A DNA stretch of 64,000 bases from assembly GCF_010435915.1 (NCBI RefSeq), contig NZ_JAAFZH010000002.1:558001-622000 (forward strand). Direction: 5' to 3'. This document shows, piece after piece, positions 42,348 through 49,372 of this stretch (the first letter of the stretch is position 1; each line of letters begins with the position of its first letter). Under the pieces are notes generated by a model. The model ran no database searches, had not been told where the DNA came from, and saw nothing but the letters and a program-made list of their open reading frames with translations. A program made the position numbers and the translations under genes. This DNA comes from Spirosoma terrae (GTDB taxonomy: Bacteria > Bacteroidota > Bacteroidia > Cytophagales > Spirosomataceae).

Positions 42348-42935
42348 TTAGGAACCAGCCGGTACAAAGCGGCTGATTTGTTGTTTCACATCGCGAATAG
42401 TGATAAGTCCGTCGCGGTTTACGTCGAGCACTTTATTCAGGTTGTAGCGCCTGCGATCTAAGGGCGTTTTGCCGTTGGCTCGGTACAAAACTTGACTGTC
42501 AGGTTTGCCCAAAAAAGCGGGAGCAAACACCACTAAATACACGTCGTACACATCGCGCATACGACCTTTGTAGGGTGCGAAATACTTTTCGACGTATGCG
42601 AGTTGTTCGACTGCGGACATAGCCGATAACTTGCCCGGCGTTGTGCCTAATCGGGTGGCTGTTGTCGGGATAAATTGGATTAATCCAACCGAACCCGAAT
42701 AGGGATTCCGAACATTGGCCCGAAACGTTCCCGCCGTTTCGAATCGGATCACGATCATTAACCAATCCGGTTTTACCTGTAAACGGGTCGCTACGGTAAC
42801 GACTTCCGAAACAAACGCGGCCCGGTAGGTTGCCGGTACGAGTTCAGAATAAACAAGGGTTTGGGGTTTACGTGCGGTATCGGCATAGAGGATGCCAGAC
42901 ACAGCCAAAAGCAGTACCAGAGCAAACGATTTCAT
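42348..42935 (-). CDS. Late block gene 13: secreted lytic transglycosylase with EF-hand-like tail
   Basis: A protein of about 195 residues. Signal peptide SFALVLLLAVSGILYA at residues 2-17, then a lysozyme-like transglycosylase domain with catalytic Glu in MIVIRFETAGTFRANVRNPY (near residue 55) and YSGSVGLIQFIPTTA. The C-terminal LDVNRDGLITIRDVKQQISRF is a dockerin/EF-hand-like calcium motif. A second copy with the same order of parts lies at 43792-44379. It probably opens peptidoglycan. I chose the ATG at 42935; the longer ORF starts at 42977 inside a terminator. Confidence 0.87.
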   Translation of the reverse strand: MKSFALVLLLAVSGILYADTARKPQTLVYSELVPATYRAAFVSEVVTVATRLQVKPDWLMIVIRFETAGTFRANVRNPYSGSVGLIQFIPTTATRLGTTPGKLSAMSAVEQLAYVEKYFAPYKGRMRDVYDVYLVVFAPAFLGKPDSQVLYRANGKTPLDRRRYNLNKVLDVNRDGLITIRDVKQQISRFVPAGS

Positions 42936-42963
42936 AAACAAGAGGAAGGGTAGAACAAAAAAA

Positions 42964-42992
42964 GGGGGGCCGAACAAGTAGCCCGGCCCCCC
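42964..42992 (-). terminator. GC-rich hairpin terminator within the late block
   Basis: The 8-bp arms GGGGGGCC and GGCCCCCC flank a 13-nt loop. On the minus strand a run of T follows. It is placed between the 43022-43489 gene and the downstream transglycosylase. Confidence 0.8.
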
Positions 42993-43021
42993 TAACAGTG
43001 GCCTATTGTGGCCGTTGGTGG

Positions 43022-43489
43022 CTAGTTATTTATTTCGCTAATCGGCACGTAATGAACCGTTTCGATACAGACGATAACAGGGTACACATCAAGTGAAGCC
43101 CGTAAATCAATCGTTTCTTTGATTCCTGCGTATTCGCTTTGAATAGCGGGTGTATAAAAGCGATCCATATATTCACTAGAAAGCGGTTTGTTGGCAAATG
43201 AACCGTTTATTGTGTGAGTATCCAGCGGAACCCGGCCCGATATATAATACAGATATTGCCATTCAACTAGGTTGTCGTTATCAACCTCCACGTCAGCCGG
43301 TAAAGCGAGCTTACTCACCATTTTGGCAAACTCGCGTTCCCGTTCGCGCCGAATAAGAATCAAGCCGTTACCTATATAATTAGCAACACATATATAGGCT
43401 TCATCGCCTTCTACCTGAACCGATTGAATTTTGTTATCAGTGAGTTTAATAAACTCATACTGAGAACGTTTTACAAAATTTTTGATCAT
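43022..43489 (-). CDS. Late block gene 12: soluble protein of unknown function
   Basis: A 155-residue protein without membrane segments or signal peptide, probably a mixed beta-rich fold (SVQVEGDEAYICVANYIGNG, VYPVIVCIETVHYVPIS). Not recognised. Its leader GTACCCTTAACCCTTCCTT just before ATG has the TTAACCCTT word seen in front of several genes in this block. It is one of the few non-membrane products of the block and so a candidate for a shell or core component; the size is small for a major capsid protein. Confidence 0.65.
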   Translation of the reverse strand: MIKNFVKRSQYEFIKLTDNKIQSVQVEGDEAYICVANYIGNGLILIRREREREFAKMVSKLALPADVEVDNDNLVEWQYLYYISGRVPLDTHTINGSFANKPLSSEYMDRFYTPAIQSEYAGIKETIDLRASLDVYPVIVCIETVHYVPISEINN

Positions 43490-43510
43490 AATAAGGAAGG
43501 GTTAAGGGTA

Positions 43511-43789
43511 CTATTTTTTATCGACCAGTAAGACCGCCGTACCGACCGAACTAACAAACGCTACGGTATGCGTACCGGCTGTTAGTGACAGCGAACTGCC
43601 CGGCTTAACAGCATACAAGGCGTTTAATACCGCGTTTTTGGCTGAAAATGGAAGGTTTTTTATGGCTTCGTCTATTTCCTCATTTGTTACAAGTAAATTA
43701 CTATCTGAGGTGTTAATGAGCACCGATTTTGCGGCTACGGGGGCCACAACTGGCCCGGCTTGGTTAATCAGGGTGAAGGTTTTAGGCAT
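43511..43789 (-). CDS. Late block gene 11: small protein of unknown function
   Basis: A 92-residue protein with a beta strand-rich N-terminus (MPKTFTLINQAGPVVAPV), a helical middle (EEIDEAIKNLPFSAKNAVL) and a hydrophobic C-terminal strand pair (THTVAFVSSVGTAVLLVDKK). No recognised family. The start codon lies 2 bp past the stop of the second transglycosylase gene, so translation is probably coupled. Confidence 0.65.
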   Translation of the reverse strand: MPKTFTLINQAGPVVAPVAAKSVLINTSDSNLLVTNEEIDEAIKNLPFSAKNAVLNALYAVKPGSSLSLTAGTHTVAFVSSVGTAVLLVDKK

Positions 43790-43791
43790 TG

Positions 43792-44379
43792 TTAAACACG
43801 TTTAAGAGCGAAGAATAAAAACAGGACTACCGCAATAGCGGCAATAGGAAAAACCTTTTCGTCGGTGGTCAGACTACCGGCACTGTAACCGGCTGGAATG
43901 TAGCGGCTGATTACGGCCTTTATTTCACCGACTGTAATAACACCGTCGTTATTAGTGTCGAGCGCCTTATTACTGGTGTATTCTTTGGAGGGCGAAACAT
44001 AGACCTTTTGCGCGTCGGGTCTACCGATATAAACCGGAGCAAAAACAGCTAGATATACGCTGTACAAATCGGTCATTCGGCCCGTGTACGGCTTTAGGTA
44101 CTTTTCGACGTAATCAAGCTGGGTAATCGCGTCCATCACCTTAATTTGATCGAGCGTAACGCCCAATCCTGAAACGCCCACCTTTGTAAACTGAATCAGG
44201 CCGTAGGCTTCTGAGTAAGGGTTTTTAACCGAGGGCGAAAACGTACCGGCTGACTCGAAACGTATGACGATCATTAACCAATTCGGGTCGATCTGCAAGC
44301 GGTTTGAAATCGCCTGAACCTTTGCCAGAAAGCCAGCGCGGTAGGAGGAAGGGACTAGATTTTCGTATGCGAGTGCCAT
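43792..44379 (-). CDS. Late block gene 10: tail-anchored lytic transglycosylase with EF-hand-like motif
   Basis: A 195-residue paralog of the 42348-42935 product. The transglycosylase domain has catalytic Glu in MIVIRFESAGTFSPSVKNPY (near residue 44) and the EAYGLIQFTKVG block. An EF-hand-like motif LDTNNDGVITVGEIKAVISRY follows (near 145). In place of a signal peptide it ends in a membrane segment (PIAAIAVVLFLFFAL, near residues 176-191), so it would be tail-anchored. The start ATG at 44379 lies 2 bp past the stop of the gene upstream; a longer ORF from 44415 would overlap that gene. Confidence 0.87.
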   Translation of the reverse strand: MALAYENLVPSSYRAGFLAKVQAISNRLQIDPNWLMIVIRFESAGTFSPSVKNPYSEAYGLIQFTKVGVSGLGVTLDQIKVMDAITQLDYVEKYLKPYTGRMTDLYSVYLAVFAPVYIGRPDAQKVYVSPSKEYTSNKALDTNNDGVITVGEIKAVISRYIPAGYSAGSLTTDEKVFPIAAIAVVLFLFFALKRV

Positions 44380-44381
44380 AG

Positions 44382-45095
44382 TTAACCAATTTTTACGGCA
44401 CTTTTCAGCACCCAATTATACACGTCATACAGGCCAAAAACGGCGGGGTTCGAGTAGCGAACAAAGACGTTTTTATCGCCTTTATTCGGTATATCAGGGA
44501 GTACACGTTCTGACACGTATTTGCCCAAAACCTGCCCTTTGGTTGCCTGCGTATTACGCCCTAAGAAATCCGATTCGACATTGTAAGGCACAGCATCGAC
44601 GCGAATATTAACCGTCTGATTGGCTGTTACGGTCTTGCCGACCAGGTTAATCGGAGAGCTGGTAGACGTGCCGCCCGTACTGCCTGAACTACCTGTTGTA
44701 GAGGTGGTTTTGTAGACGTAGTTCCAGAACGTTTGTAAATCAGTACGGCTTAACTCGTTCGATAGATCGGTCGTTAACTCAGAGCCAAACAGCACCCGGT
44801 ACGAATCAGAAACGGCCTTATAATCTGTTATTTGTTGGCCCGTCTGCATGATCAATTCTACGTCTGTACCGTCTACGTCCATTAGAAAACTAACGCCTGA
44901 ACGGTTCATTGCATCGCGTAGGGCTTGCGCCTGTTGGGTGTTAGTGTCGGTTCCTGCACCGTCCAAATAGGTCTGCTTTTTAGACTTGTTGAAGCCCGAA
45001 ACAAACAGGTAAATAACAACAACGACGACGACTACTAAGAGCAGGTTATTATAACCGCCGTCGTTGAGTTCTTTAAGTCTATCATTGTTGCTCAC
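44382..45095 (-). CDS. Late block gene 9: membrane protein with SH3-like domain
   Basis: A 237-residue protein from a GTG start. One N-terminal membrane segment of repeated valines (LLLVVVVVVVIYLFVSGF, residues 18-35), a helical region (about 55-135), a Gly/Ser/Thr linker (TTGSSGSTGGTSTSS) and a C-terminal domain (about 155-237; GKTVTANQTVNIRVDAVPY) that looks like a bacterial SH3 fold. Such a domain could bind peptidoglycan. The leader holds two tandem TAACCC words. It directly precedes the tail-anchored transglycosylase, with a 2-bp gap. Confidence 0.7.
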   Translation of the reverse strand: MSNNDRLKELNDGGYNNLLLVVVVVVVIYLFVSGFNKSKKQTYLDGAGTDTNTQQAQALRDAMNRSGVSFLMDVDGTDVELIMQTGQQITDYKAVSDSYRVLFGSELTTDLSNELSRTDLQTFWNYVYKTTSTTGSSGSTGGTSTSSPINLVGKTVTANQTVNIRVDAVPYNVESDFLGRNTQATKGQVLGKYVSERVLPDIPNKGDKNVFVRYSNPAVFGLYDVYNWVLKSAVKIG

Positions 45096-45122
45096 TGTTG
45101 TAAGGGGTTAAGGGTTAGGAGG

Positions 45123-45464
45123 TTAAAACTTAAAGGTTTTGACGATTGCCCAAAAAGGAATTTTTTTAGCAATCTCCGGGAATGCCTTTTCAATATCATC
45201 TAATTTGATGGTTCCCGCGTCGGCTTTGGCCTTTAAGGAGTAGGCTTTTGCGATGTTGTCAGGGGTTAAGATTTTACGCGCGGTTGCCGGGTCTTGCTCA
45301 ATACCGTCAGCGATTTTTTCGATAATATCGCAAGCCGTAGCCGGGTTGTCGGTCGCATCAGCCAGCCCGTTAAAAAGCCGGGCGAGTTGCTTTTGTACGT
45401 AGTCTTTGTCAATTACCTGCACGTCCATTGGTGCTGGTAATTCAGCGGTTTTTGTCGTTGCCAT
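45123..45464 (-). CDS. Late block gene 8: small helical protein
   Basis: A 113-residue, mostly helical protein without membrane segment until a hydrophobic end (IPFWAIVKTFKF). Not recognised. Sequence such as YVQKQLARLFNGLADATDN and GIEQDPATARKILTPDNIAK suggests three or four amphipathic helices. It is separated from neighbours by 27 and 51 bp, and its leader contains AACCCCTATCCCCTAA, a looser form of the block's leader motif. Confidence 0.6.
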   Translation of the reverse strand: MATTKTAELPAPMDVQVIDKDYVQKQLARLFNGLADATDNPATACDIIEKIADGIEQDPATARKILTPDNIAKAYSLKAKADAGTIKLDDIEKAFPEIAKKIPFWAIVKTFKF

Positions 45465-45515
45465 GATGGTATTTTTAAAGCGGCTTAGGGGATAGGGGTT
45501 GCAAGGGGAAAGGGC

Positions 45516-46073
45516 TTAAAGCCGGAAGCCGTTACCACCCGAAAAGACTTTCTTAATCTCGCTAGCGGCCTGAACTGTATCACTGGCTTTTTGGGCTACC
45601 TGCAAGAAATCGGGCATTCCGTCCTCATCCTCATCAGCGAACATTTTTTCTAGTTTCAAGACTCGTTTTTCAAGGTCTTTTACCAAATCCACCAGCGGCC
45701 CGAATTTGTCGTACATCTGTTCAAACATCATCGTTTTACGGGCTTCTTCAACGATCTGTTTATAAACATGATCGGCAACCCCGTAAGCATTTGTCGAGTT
45801 CACAGACTGCATAGAATGATTGGTTTGCTGGCTGGTTTGGCCTTTGGTGAAGGGGAATAGATAGGAGCCGGAGCGGTCTTTCGGATTGCGTGAACATTCC
45901 ATTTTGTAGGAGCCAGCCGGTAAGAACTGAACCGTTTTTCTGAACTGCTCTATACTGCTGTTAATGTCGCTTTCGTCGGTATTATCGCCTATCTTATTAT
46001 TGCCTGATTTGATCCACCAATAGGGCGTATTGTTGTGGCGTAGGTACTCAATCGCCTGTTCTACCGTATCCAT
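45516..46073 (-). CDS. Late block gene 7: soluble coiled-coil protein
   Basis: A 185-residue protein. The N-terminal half is mixed (AIEYLRHNNTPYWWIKSG, FLPAGSYKMECSRNP) and the C-terminal half has a coiled coil (LVDLVKDLEKRVLKLEKMF) followed by an acidic loop DEDEDGMPDFL. No family recognised. No membrane segment. A scaffold or multimer-forming role is possible from the coiled coil, but unproven. Its leader lacks the TTAACCC word. Confidence 0.6.
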   Translation of the reverse strand: MDTVEQAIEYLRHNNTPYWWIKSGNNKIGDNTDESDINSSIEQFRKTVQFLPAGSYKMECSRNPKDRSGSYLFPFTKGQTSQQTNHSMQSVNSTNAYGVADHVYKQIVEEARKTMMFEQMYDKFGPLVDLVKDLEKRVLKLEKMFADEDEDGMPDFLQVAQKASDTVQAASEIKKVFSGGNGFRL

Positions 46074-46142
46074 ATATACGCAAGATTTAAACAGGCCCGG
46101 CCAACGCCCAACGGGTAGGGGATTCTGTTAGCCGGGACGCTG

Positions 46143-46313
46143 TTATTTTTTCATTTTAGCCACCCGTTCACGCACTTGCTTACGTTGCATCGCTTCGCGT
46201 TTGATCGCGTCGTTATGCGCTTTTACTTTTTTGCAAGCTGCTTCGTATTTCTGCAAGGTTTTCAGGCTTGCCCCCGCTTTGGGAGCTTTGGGGTAACGCT
46301 TTAGTTTTGCCAT
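46143..46313 (-). CDS. Late block gene 6: 56-residue highly basic protein
   Basis: A short frame coding for 56 residues, about one third Lys or Arg (MAKLKRYPKAPKAGASLKTL at the start, ending RERVAKMKK). It is fully helical by pattern. The leader carries CTCTTTTTTAACCC before the ATG, the strongest form of the block's shared motif, which is a good sign that it is a real gene. A protein this small and basic could bind nucleic acid, as in viral core or condensing proteins. Confidence 0.7.
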   Translation of the reverse strand: MAKLKRYPKAPKAGASLKTLQKYEAACKKVKAHNDAIKREAMQRKQVRERVAKMKK

Positions 46314-46351
46314 TACTGACAGAGAGTTAAAGGGTTAAAAAAGAGGAAAGT

Positions 46352-46384
46352 TGCCGGGCTATTTGGGTCAACTGGAAGCCCGGC
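46352..46384 (-). terminator. Hairpin within the late block
   Basis: The arms TGCCGGGCT and AGCCCGGCA enclose a 15-nt loop. It lies between the 46409-46990 gene and the small basic gene, just before the shared leader motif of the latter. Confidence 0.6.
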
Positions 46385-46408
46385 ACAACCTATCGCGGGT
46401 CGGGGTTG

Positions 46409-46990
46409 TTATCGGCGTTTTTTCTTGCTCAAACCGAGAGCCGGAGCAATGAACGGTTTCCAGAGCAGAATGACCAGAATGAGTACGACTAACCACCAGT
46501 AGTTCGATAGGAACGTACTGATTTGTTCGCTAATGGTCGGAGCCTTATAGGTCGTGTCGGTCGTTGTTACCGTACCGCCCCCGGTGGTTGTACCTCCGCC
46601 CGTAGTAGTACCTCCGCCTGTGGTTGTACCGCCCCCGGTGGTTGTACCTCCGCTTGTTGGTGTGGGAGCGCCTACGTCTACCCAATCCGATTGGATATTT
46701 TCGTAGTAGTCAAACTGTGTGCCGGTTGCTGGTTGCTTGTAAGCCGGAATATTGCCAATGATCTGATTATCAGTATATGGCCCCAGCGTACAATCTGACG
46801 CGGCTTTCGGGAATTTGTAACGGTCGCCGTTGGTGCTCGTCTGTAAGGCTGACGCGTAAGCAGGTTGCTTAACAACCAATTTGTTTACGGCTATGTCGCC
46901 CAGAATAACAACAAACTTGCCCGGTGCGGCTGCATCATCGTAAAAAACTGGGCCTGCTTTACCTAAATAGCCGGTTTGAATAAGTGCCAT
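46409..46990 (-). CDS. Late block gene 5: tail-anchored protein with Gly-Thr repeat linker
   Basis: A 193-residue protein. A beta-rich N-terminal domain (about 1-108; KFVVILGDIAVNKLVV) is joined by a GGGTTT repeat linker (about residues 114-140, from tandem DNA repeats at 46565-46660) to a C-terminal membrane segment (YWWLVVLILVILLWKPF, about 163-179) and a basic end (SKKKRR). The order suggests an exposed head on a flexible stalk fixed in a membrane, as in spike proteins. It has the leader motif AACCCTTAAATCC. Not recognised as a known family. Confidence 0.7.
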   Translation of the reverse strand: MALIQTGYLGKAGPVFYDDAAAPGKFVVILGDIAVNKLVVKQPAYASALQTSTNGDRYKFPKAASDCTLGPYTDNQIIGNIPAYKQPATGTQFDYYENIQSDWVDVGAPTPTSGGTTTGGGTTTGGGTTTGGGTTTGGGTVTTTDTTYKAPTISEQISTFLSNYWWLVVLILVILLWKPFIAPALGLSKKKRR

Positions 46991-47026
46991 TTTGAAATGG
47001 ATTTAAGGGTTAAAAAAGTGAAAGGG

Positions 47027-47383
47027 TTACGCGTTAAAGTTTTGGTAAACAATCGGGTTGAACGATTTCCAGCCTACCGAATTTGACCATGCTTCGACAA
47101 AGGCCAGACCAGCACCCAACGCCAACGCGGGAAAGCGGTAGTCTCGGGTGGTTGTGTTGTTAGCATCTAGCCGGAGCGTTTGACGAATATCAGCCGGGCT
47201 AGATTCAAACCTTTTTGCTACGTCTGAATACACGCCAAGACTGCGTAAATAGTCGGGAGTTCGAAACATAACCCGCCCATTATCATCGGTAGAAAAAGCG
47301 TACCGCTTGCCGTTTACCAGCACTTCAAACAGGGGCTTATTAATGGCCGTTTGGCCGAACTGAGCCGTTCTAACGTTTGGCAT
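47027..47383 (-). CDS. Late block gene 4: small protein of unknown function
   Basis: A 118-residue protein. An N-terminal beta region (KPLFEVLVNGKRYAFSTDD) is followed by helices (DVAKRFESSPADIRQTLRL) and a partly hydrophobic C-terminus (FPALALGAGLAFVEAWS). No family recognised. It overlaps the end of the preceding gene by 14 bp and has the leader motif TTTTTTAACCCTAAATCC. It is one of the few block products without a clear membrane anchor. Confidence 0.65.
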   Translation of the reverse strand: MPNVRTAQFGQTAINKPLFEVLVNGKRYAFSTDDNGRVMFRTPDYLRSLGVYSDVAKRFESSPADIRQTLRLDANNTTTRDYRFPALALGAGLAFVEAWSNSVGWKSFNPIVYQNFNA

Positions 47384-47828
47384 TGGATTTAGGGTTAAAA
47401 AAGAGGAAGTAGAATAAGATTAACAAAAGCAAAAAGGTTATTATCAGAACTTTAGGGTCTGTAAAGTCGATATTGAAAACACGGTTGCTGGCACTAGGAG
47501 CGTTGTTTGTGGTGTCGGTCGTTCCAGTCCCTAACAGGCTGGCATAGGAGGGGTAAGAAGCTACTAAGTTTTGATTCTTAATAATCCCGTTTTTGGTCAG
47601 GATAGATAATGCCTTATCGCCGTACTTAAGGATGAAATCTAACGTATTCGCCAGTTTCGTATTACCGCTTGCGGTAGCGTTATCTTTGGCTACAGTAAGA
47701 TCAGCGGTTAGTTTCGGATCAGACGGGGAATTAATTGCGTAGCCTTCGGATTCGTAGAAATCACGGTATGACTGCACATCGTCGTAACTCCAACCCTCCG
47801 ACATATAGAACTCGTCAAACTCATTCAT
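47370..47828 (-). CDS. Late block gene 3: tail-anchored protein
   Basis: A 152-residue protein. The N-terminal half is acidic and helical (MNEFDEFYMSEGWSYDDVQS), the middle has a helix pair (TASGNTKLANTLDFILKYGD-like region) and the C-terminus is a membrane segment (VLIITFLLLLILFYFLFF, about 125-142) with a basic end (PKSNAKR). Not recognised. The start codon lies 2 bp past the stop of the LEA-like gene, and its own end overlaps the next gene by 14 bp. Confidence 0.7.
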   Translation of the reverse strand: MNEFDEFYMSEGWSYDDVQSYRDFYESEGYAINSPSDPKLTADLTVAKDNATASGNTKLANTLDFILKYGDKALSILTKNGIIKNQNLVASYPSYASLLGTGTTDTTNNAPSASNRVFNIDFTDPKVLIITFLLLLILFYFLFFNPKSNAKR

Positions 47829-47830
47829 AA

Positions 47831-48286
47831 TCAGATTGATTTAGTATCGAAGTCGAAAGATTGTTTTACAGGAATCTGGAAGCCTTCGGCATAGACTAGA
47901 CCGTCGAGCGTTAGGTTTACTTTGCCTGATTTGAAGATGTTAACTATAGAACCTGCCGCCGTCAGTAAGTCGAAATAGGAGACTGTAACCTTGACGGGTA
48001 GGGTAGTAGTGCCGTTCGGGTTTATCGTTACCGGGCTGGTAATTAATGCTTTGCCTAAGAACTTACCGGCGCTCATTACGTCAAAGTCCGCCGATTTGAT
48101 ATTAACCGAACCGCTGCTAACGTTTTGCGCAATAAGCGGTAATTCAAACGTTACGGCCCCACCTTGTAAACTAAATTGTCTGGGTAAACCAACGCTAAAT
48201 TCTAATTGTCTGGCTGTACTCACCTTGTTCAAGATGTATAAGGCAATCAGGAGTACAAAGACCAGAACGATAAATCCTTTTTTCAT
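47831..48286 (-). CDS. Late block gene 2: membrane-anchored LEA-type beta-sandwich protein
   Basis: A 151-residue protein with an N-terminal membrane segment (IVLVFVLLIALYIL, residues 6-19) followed by one LEA14/LEA_2-type Ig-like domain (about 35-145). The pattern of this fold is visible in ALITSPVTINPNGTTTLPVK and the strand ends. A chromosomal lipoprotein at 62652-63269 has the same domain type, so an origin from a host envelope protein is possible. Its start overlaps the preceding stop in the sequence ATGA, so translation is coupled. Confidence 0.75.
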   Translation of the reverse strand: MKKGFIVLVFVLLIALYILNKVSTARQLEFSVGLPRQFSLQGGAVTFELPLIAQNVSSGSVNIKSADFDVMSAGKFLGKALITSPVTINPNGTTTLPVKVTVSYFDLLTAAGSIVNIFKSGKVNLTLDGLVYAEGFQIPVKQSFDFDTKSI

Positions 48287-48939
48287 CTACGATTGCGGTT
48301 TTTAAGCCAAAGGAAGAAAAGCAGTAGTAAAGCAAAACCAGCGAAATAGTACCACGTCGGTACGGCTGTAGCTGCGTTGTTGGTTGGGTCGGTGGTCGTG
48401 TCGGTCGTGCCAATTTTGACCAAATCAGCGAGTAACTGATTACGAATAGTAGCCAACTGCTTTAAATCGTCGGCGTAAGCCTGAATCAGTGATTGAACCT
48501 TTAATTGCTCAATCGCTTGTGCTGTGTTCGCCTGATTGCTGATTAGCGTAATAGCAGAACCCACAACAGGAACCAAGCTAAGAGCCGACGTGACGATTTT
48601 AGAAAAGGCGTTGTAACTGTCTGCTGACTGACTTTGCAGTCTGGACAAAAGCTGATCGGTTCGCGTTTTAATGAACTTGACGCGCTCGTTAATCGCGTTA
48701 ATTCGTTCATTGATCCATGCTTCACGCTCAGAATCGGTAGTGCCTTTGTAAGCGACTTTTACCGCGTCGGTCGTGCTGATTGCGTCCGCGTTTTGCTTTC
48801 GAATCTGATCTCTGATTTCGTCAGGCAGATAAATATTTCGCCACGCTTGCCACGGCCAGAAACCCGGCAATTTTGCGATAATTACGTCCGGGTCTTGAAA
48901 GTCAGGAGTTCCCGAATACGTTGTGTTTAGATAAGCCAT
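48283..48939 (-). CDS. Late block gene 1: helical tail-anchored protein
   Basis: A 218-residue protein that opens the block. Mostly helical with a likely coiled coil (ERINAINERVKFIKTRTDQL), a hydrophobic middle stretch (VTSALSLVPVVGSAITLIS, about 118-136) and a C-terminal membrane segment (WYYFAGFALLLLFFLWL, about 195-211) with basic end (KNRNRR). Not recognised. The divergent region to its right (48940-49080) should contain the main promoter of the block. Confidence 0.7.
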   Translation of the reverse strand: MAYLNTTYSGTPDFQDPDVIIAKLPGFWPWQAWRNIYLPDEIRDQIRKQNADAISTTDAVKVAYKGTTDSEREAWINERINAINERVKFIKTRTDQLLSRLQSQSADSYNAFSKIVTSALSLVPVVGSAITLISNQANTAQAIEQLKVQSLIQAYADDLKQLATIRNQLLADLVKIGTTDTTTDPTNNAATAVPTWYYFAGFALLLLFFLWLKNRNRR

Positions 48940-49080
48940 TTACATAGTCTTGCTCAGTTTGTTTAATCTGCTTTCGCTGAATTGACAATGCAAGAATAGT
49001 ATGACTTTTAGTATGTATTTAGGTTTACTAACTTTAACGCACGAAAACAGAGGAAAACAGAAGATGACCCACCTTTACGC
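48940..49080. promoter_or_regulatory. Divergent control region of the late block and the small HTH-like gene
   Basis: A 141-bp AT-rich gap between divergent starts. It should drive the 9.7-kb minus-strand block and the 49081 gene on the plus strand. No exact TAnnTTTG box is clear to me on either strand. A repeated word, GAAAACAGA/GAAAACAC, appears near the right end. Confidence 0.45.
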
Positions 49081-49266
49081 ATGAAAACACAAAGGCTAGG
49101 AGTATATAGTAAGACCGATTTTTTACTAGCTTATGGGGTTACAATGCCCACCTTTGAGAAGTGGATCGAGGACATAAAAGAGCCTATTGGCTGGAAAAAA
49201 GGCCAAAAACAGAAGTTCCCGCCTAAGCTGGTACAAATCATATTCGACCATTTAGGGGAACCATAA
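49081..49266 (+). CDS. Small HTH-like protein (possible excisionase/regulator)
   Basis: A 61-residue protein. The core YSKTDFLLAYGVTMPTFEKW is a helix-turn-helix-like stretch of the MerR/excisionase kind, followed by basic residues (WKKGQKQKFPPKL). It is transcribed away from the late block and ends in its own terminator. Possible jobs are control of the block or excision control of the element. The short length and divergent position fit both. Confidence 0.65.
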   Translation: MKTQRLGVYSKTDFLLAYGVTMPTFEKWIEDIKEPIGWKKGQKQKFPPKLVQIIFDHLGEP

Positions 49267-49270
49267 AAAA

Positions 49271-49292
49271 GCCCGGCAATTTGCCGGGCAAT
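49271..49292 (+). terminator. Terminator of the small HTH-like gene
   Basis: The 9-bp arms GCCCGGCAA and TTGCCGGGC are separated by 1 nt. They begin 5 bp past the stop codon and also face the converging primase gene. Confidence 0.75.
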
Positions 49293-49372
49293 GATTGTAA
49301 GCCTACCTAATAGCCATCCGATTTTTTATACAAAGCCTACCAAAAGCCTGTCAAAAGCCACCTATAAGCCTA

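Noticed and set aside
45516..46073. Major capsid protein candidate
   Set aside because: The product is small, partly coiled coil and acidic; no jelly-roll pattern is evident. Left as unknown until structures are modelled.
46565..46660. Short tandem DNA repeats that could look like a CRISPR or minisatellite
   Set aside because: They are in frame and code for a GGGTTT protein linker in a membrane-anchored protein; there are no unique spacers.
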